Shown in pieces: positions 60,533 to 64,000 of a stretch of 64,000 bases of DNA (position 1 is its first letter; the number at the start of each line of letters is the position of its first letter). Location of the stretch: contig NC_049983.1 in the NCBI RefSeq assembly GCF_000003815.2, positions 20,422,579-20,486,578 on the forward strand, given 5' to 3'. The position numbers were made by a program, and so were the translations under genes. Under the pieces are notes generated by a model. It made no database searches. It saw only the letters and a program-made list of their open reading frames with translations, and was not told where the DNA came from. The DNA is from Branchiostoma floridae. Its lineage: Eukaryota > Chordata > Leptocardii > Amphioxiformes > Branchiostomatidae.

Positions 60533-62803
60533 CCGCAAGTAAATATAAGTACCCCGATGCATGGCGTACGAGCTGTTACGTGCTTAGCCTGATTAAATCT
60601 CGCTTATAGCAGCCCGCCAAACATCCACCGGCCAGTTAGAGCCCTGGACAGCGGAGTTTGTGTTACACAGACTATTACGTGCTAACCAGCCATGCTCCGG
60701 CGACTATATATACATTTCTATGTCACAAGTCAGAAAACAGGGTGACACTGAAGTAAACGTCTCGTTTAAAGATGTTTAAAATAAGAATAAAGGACGCACC
60801 AAACCCATAGCTATACAATCGCAATCTATGTGTCAGACGGCAATGTTTACAATATGTAGGTTCATGCAGAATACATGGCAAGGAAGCTAAGACTTAATAT
60901 GCAACGTTTCTTTAGAAAATAGATGAAGGTCATCTAACAGGTAAAAGGTGAATGACCGGTGTGTACATCGCCCCATTACATGATCAGCCATGCTTGTTTC
61001 CCTCACCAAATGACGTGTGAAGAGTAATTATTTGATTTGTGCATCGTACGTCCTTGGTCCCTGGTTACACTCGCACTGTGATGGAGAAAAACACAATTCT
61101 CGTACGTCCTACCGTGTCGTGGGTGTTGTCTCTTCCGTGTACTGTGAAATTCGGGAGATAGACTGGAGTATGCGTTCGTAAGGTCGATGAACTTTGGAAG
61201 AACAGCTCACGTTCTCGGAGATTACGGTCTACAAATACGCCTGTGTACTACATGCTTGGCATTTTTGAGAAAAAAATCAAAACACTGTTTATGATAAACC
61301 AGATCCCTCTACAGTAGATCTATAATTCAGGTCATTCTTTCTTTGATTTTGAACATTTATAGCGCATACTCTTGCCACCGCATATATTTTGATTTTTCAA
61401 GCTTCTTAATTTGTCCCCATATCTCTTAGGTTTTGAGGGCTCTTCGTGAACATTATTACATTAACAGGTTTTTCAAGACTTCTATACTGTCACAAAGTTT
61501 TAGAACGAGTGTGCTATGAGTATGGCTGCTATCTCGCTACATCGACGTTAGTGTGATTTATACTTGTGGAGCAACACATTCACTTGGTATCAACATGACG
61601 CACACTTTCCCGTTTCATATGTTTTCCGTGGGTTCACCATAAACACTCCAACGTTTGAAAGAACCACAAAAAGTGAGAACAAAGGTACTGTTGACACACA
61701 TTTGTCCTGTTTTGTATGCCAATGTACATTGTACAATGTAAAACGTCATAGTTGGATATGTTCCAAGCCTTCCCACAGGTGATCTAATGTCAACACTCGA
61801 GCCGATCCGCTGAAAAACACTTCAACGTGACAGCAGAGGGCAATTCAACAACTGTACTGCCTACCGACATGCATACAACAAGAAAGAAAGAAGGAAAAGA
61901 GATTCCTTTTGGCAAAATAAAGTTAATTTCTCGTTGGATTTCACATCATATGTTAACCATGAGCATATCTGTTCACTTGTGTAGCAAACTTAACTTGAGC
62001 AGTTCCATGGCCATGTATGATGCTGAAATATGAACAGTAGCATTGCAAGGCAAACTCACGAAGGCAGGAACTTTTCAAACCCGGACGAAAATTTGTACTT
62101 TACAAATCACCGCACCTGTGTGACGATGAGACTTATGAAGACCTTGAGGACTTCAAACCATGCCGAACACGATGTCTTTTATAACGTTATGTTTGAAATT
62201 GCAGTATCTGACGATTTGTTAGTATTTGCAAACTTGTTTTGCCACCTTCTCTGGGCCATACCTTACCAGAAAATCAGGTTTCTCGAATTTTCCACAACTT
62301 TCCTCAAAATTCATGTAACGTTACCGACTGGTCACTCTCCAACTTTCTTCAGTTAGAAAAAACACCGCTCTTATCAATTTCAAGATTGACAGATATACCC
62401 CCAATAAAATACGTGATAGAAATATAGCCGTTGTGTTTGTCAGGTAAGGGGAAGGGCGCCGCCTAGATTTCAAACAACAGCGCTAATATCCTGGATACGA
62501 GAGGGTGCGCTCAACATGGGTCGATACGGAACTCCCGCGCAGCTAAGGCAAATAAAAATCTATTTGCGAGGGGCTAAATGTAGCCAGATTTCCACCCGAC
62601 TAGGAAGGAAACACTTCACAGTGTAAAGGACGTATTTCAAGTAGAATCCTCAAAAGGGATGTACCTAGCTATTGGATTTGAATTGCTTTCAGGAAATGAC
62701 TTTTAGCAATAAGAAAATAGAAAAATGTTGAAAATAGGAAATGAGTTATCAAACAAGTGTGTATTACGTATACATTTTCAGCACATTGACGAACAGGGGA
62801 AGT

Positions 62804-62826
62804 CCCCCCCCCCCCAAAAAAAAAAA
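62804..62826 (+). repeat. C12A11 homopolymer pair
   Basis: Twelve C followed directly by eleven A, flanked by unique sequence. Confidence 0.9.
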
Positions 62827-64000
62827 CACCTGCTAGAAATTTTCGCTCACATTAAGTACAGTTTGTATGTGTTCAAAATATCATTAATAAGGGTAATGAG
62901 GATATGGAGTGTTTGAGAAATCCCTCCCTCCTGCACCACCAAGTCGCATGCTTAATTTTTCTATAGAATAGCTGAATGATTGAATAGGTTCGACAGGTTT
63001 ACTGTAAATCTCAAATAGTCTACACATCTATCATTACGCATAAGCATCGAAACATTTTTGGGAGGTCTTCTGGTACCTTCCACAATCGTCTCTGGTGGAG
63101 ACTCTACAGAATAACCATCAGGCCCTCGTGCCTAGCCTGGAGTATTTCATTCATAAGAATACACCTAATGAACGCTGGAGGATACTCCTCCGTGCACGAC
63201 GCAGCAATTACGTCTCCTGCCCTGATTGACCATCCTTGTCACAAGACAGGAATAGAACAGATGACAGCCGGGGCCGCTGGGAACTGGCTACTTTTAGAAA
63301 CAGGATATTGTGAGAGGATGTTGGCTATTAAGTTATATTGATCCACGCTGAGCCACGCGAGTACTGTTTTCCTGACTTCTACAAAATTAACCCTTTGTAG
63401 AGGACGTTATTACAGACAGGATAGCCCGGTAGCGATGCACGATGGAATGTCCGTGCCTGCCAGGGAAGTGTTATTGAATGCCAGGTCTCCTAGATAGATC
63501 TCTGCAGCTCAGCGGTATGTCGGAAAAAAGTTGAACGTAAAGATTGAGAGATGCCTGTAACCTGCCAGTATTTCTACGTATATCAAGGAGGTTAAACCCC
63601 CTTGCATATACACGAACGTACATTTAAGTCAAGACATTTAGTTAAACACCATTGTCATGGATTTAACTTAGTCTGGAGCCTGCCAAATATGCGCCAATAT
63701 ACTACATGATCCTACATGTGTGGGACACCCGGGTGGTCAGAGCTGATTTGACCGCACTCTAACACTACACCCAGTGATGCTGGTATGGTATGGCGTACAT
63801 GGATATCCGGCAGAAGTGTTGACCCATCAAGCTTAACCAAGAGGGGATGGTCAAATCTGGAGGCAGGGTCAGCATTTATGTTCAAGGGGCACATCATAAA
63901 ATGTGGACGCCTGTTTAGAAGTCTCCTTTTGGACCAATCACTCTCTACGTCTAACTTTTATGTAGTCATCGTGATTTTCACTATGATTGTATTGTGAAAT

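Larger units (their letters stand above)
60076..64000. other. Intergenic DNA to the window end, no supported gene
   Basis: This holds a two-copy 33-bp duplication at 60467-60532 and a C12A11 run at 62804-62826. Frames up to 108 codons (62030-62356) show no family features. No RNA genes or transposon ends are recognised. Confidence 0.45.

Overview
The window is a gene-poor, AT-leaning, repeat-dense stretch of animal nuclear DNA. Spliced introns with GT-AG borders, a ribosomal protein L29 exon, an ERK-type dual-specificity phosphatase gene and many kinds of short DNA transposons, SINEs and LINE fragments all point to an invertebrate deuterostome. A cephalochordate (amphioxus, Branchiostoma) is my best guess. 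That is recognition of style and content, not proof. There are two assembly gaps (runs of N), one of which cuts through the phosphatase gene.

Layout. Positions 1-1229 are an intron of RPL29, whose last coding exon is at 1230-1304 on the plus strand; the earlier exons lie outside the window. From 1.3 to 21.4 kb there is no gene I can support. This part holds a three-unit tandem repeat (6.5-7.0 kb), a hAT-type element nested in an older TA-flanked element (8.8-9.4 kb), an 881-bp foldback element (10.8-11.7 kb), a minisatellite (12.1 kb), a 5S-rRNA-derived SINE (12.6-12.8 kb), a short foldback element with 9-bp target duplications (16.0 kb), a 145-bp tandem duplication (18.05-18.36 kb) and a nested pair of foldback elements (20.65-20.95 kb). 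An apparently intronless gene for a 296-residue multi-pass membrane protein lies at 21496-22386 (+). From 22.6 to 35.8 kb there are only repeats, including two PIF/Harbinger-like elements and one LINE 3' end. A three-exon Dusp6/7/9-type MAP kinase phosphatase gene runs on the minus strand from 39288 to 36401, with its 3' UTR reaching about 35.8 kb. From 39.3 kb to the end I see one weak candidate first exon (46.6 kb), microsatellites, further copies of the TACTCTCC foldback family (51.4, 54.8 and 56.2 kb), tRNA-derived SINEs (49.2 and 56.1-56.5 kb) and three decayed LINE C-terminal fragments (52.7, 57.2 and 59.8 kb).

How it fits together. RPL29 and a DUSP6/7/9-family phosphatase flank one membrane-protein gene and face each other tail to tail. 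From memory, RPL29 and DUSP7 are also close neighbours on human 3p21, so this may be an old chordate gene linkage. The clearest mobile-element finding is a family of perfect or near-perfect foldback elements ending TACTCTCCAAGCAGAGGTT. Three copies have near-identical 9-bp target-site duplications, and two of them are in nested arrangements that give a relative order of insertion.
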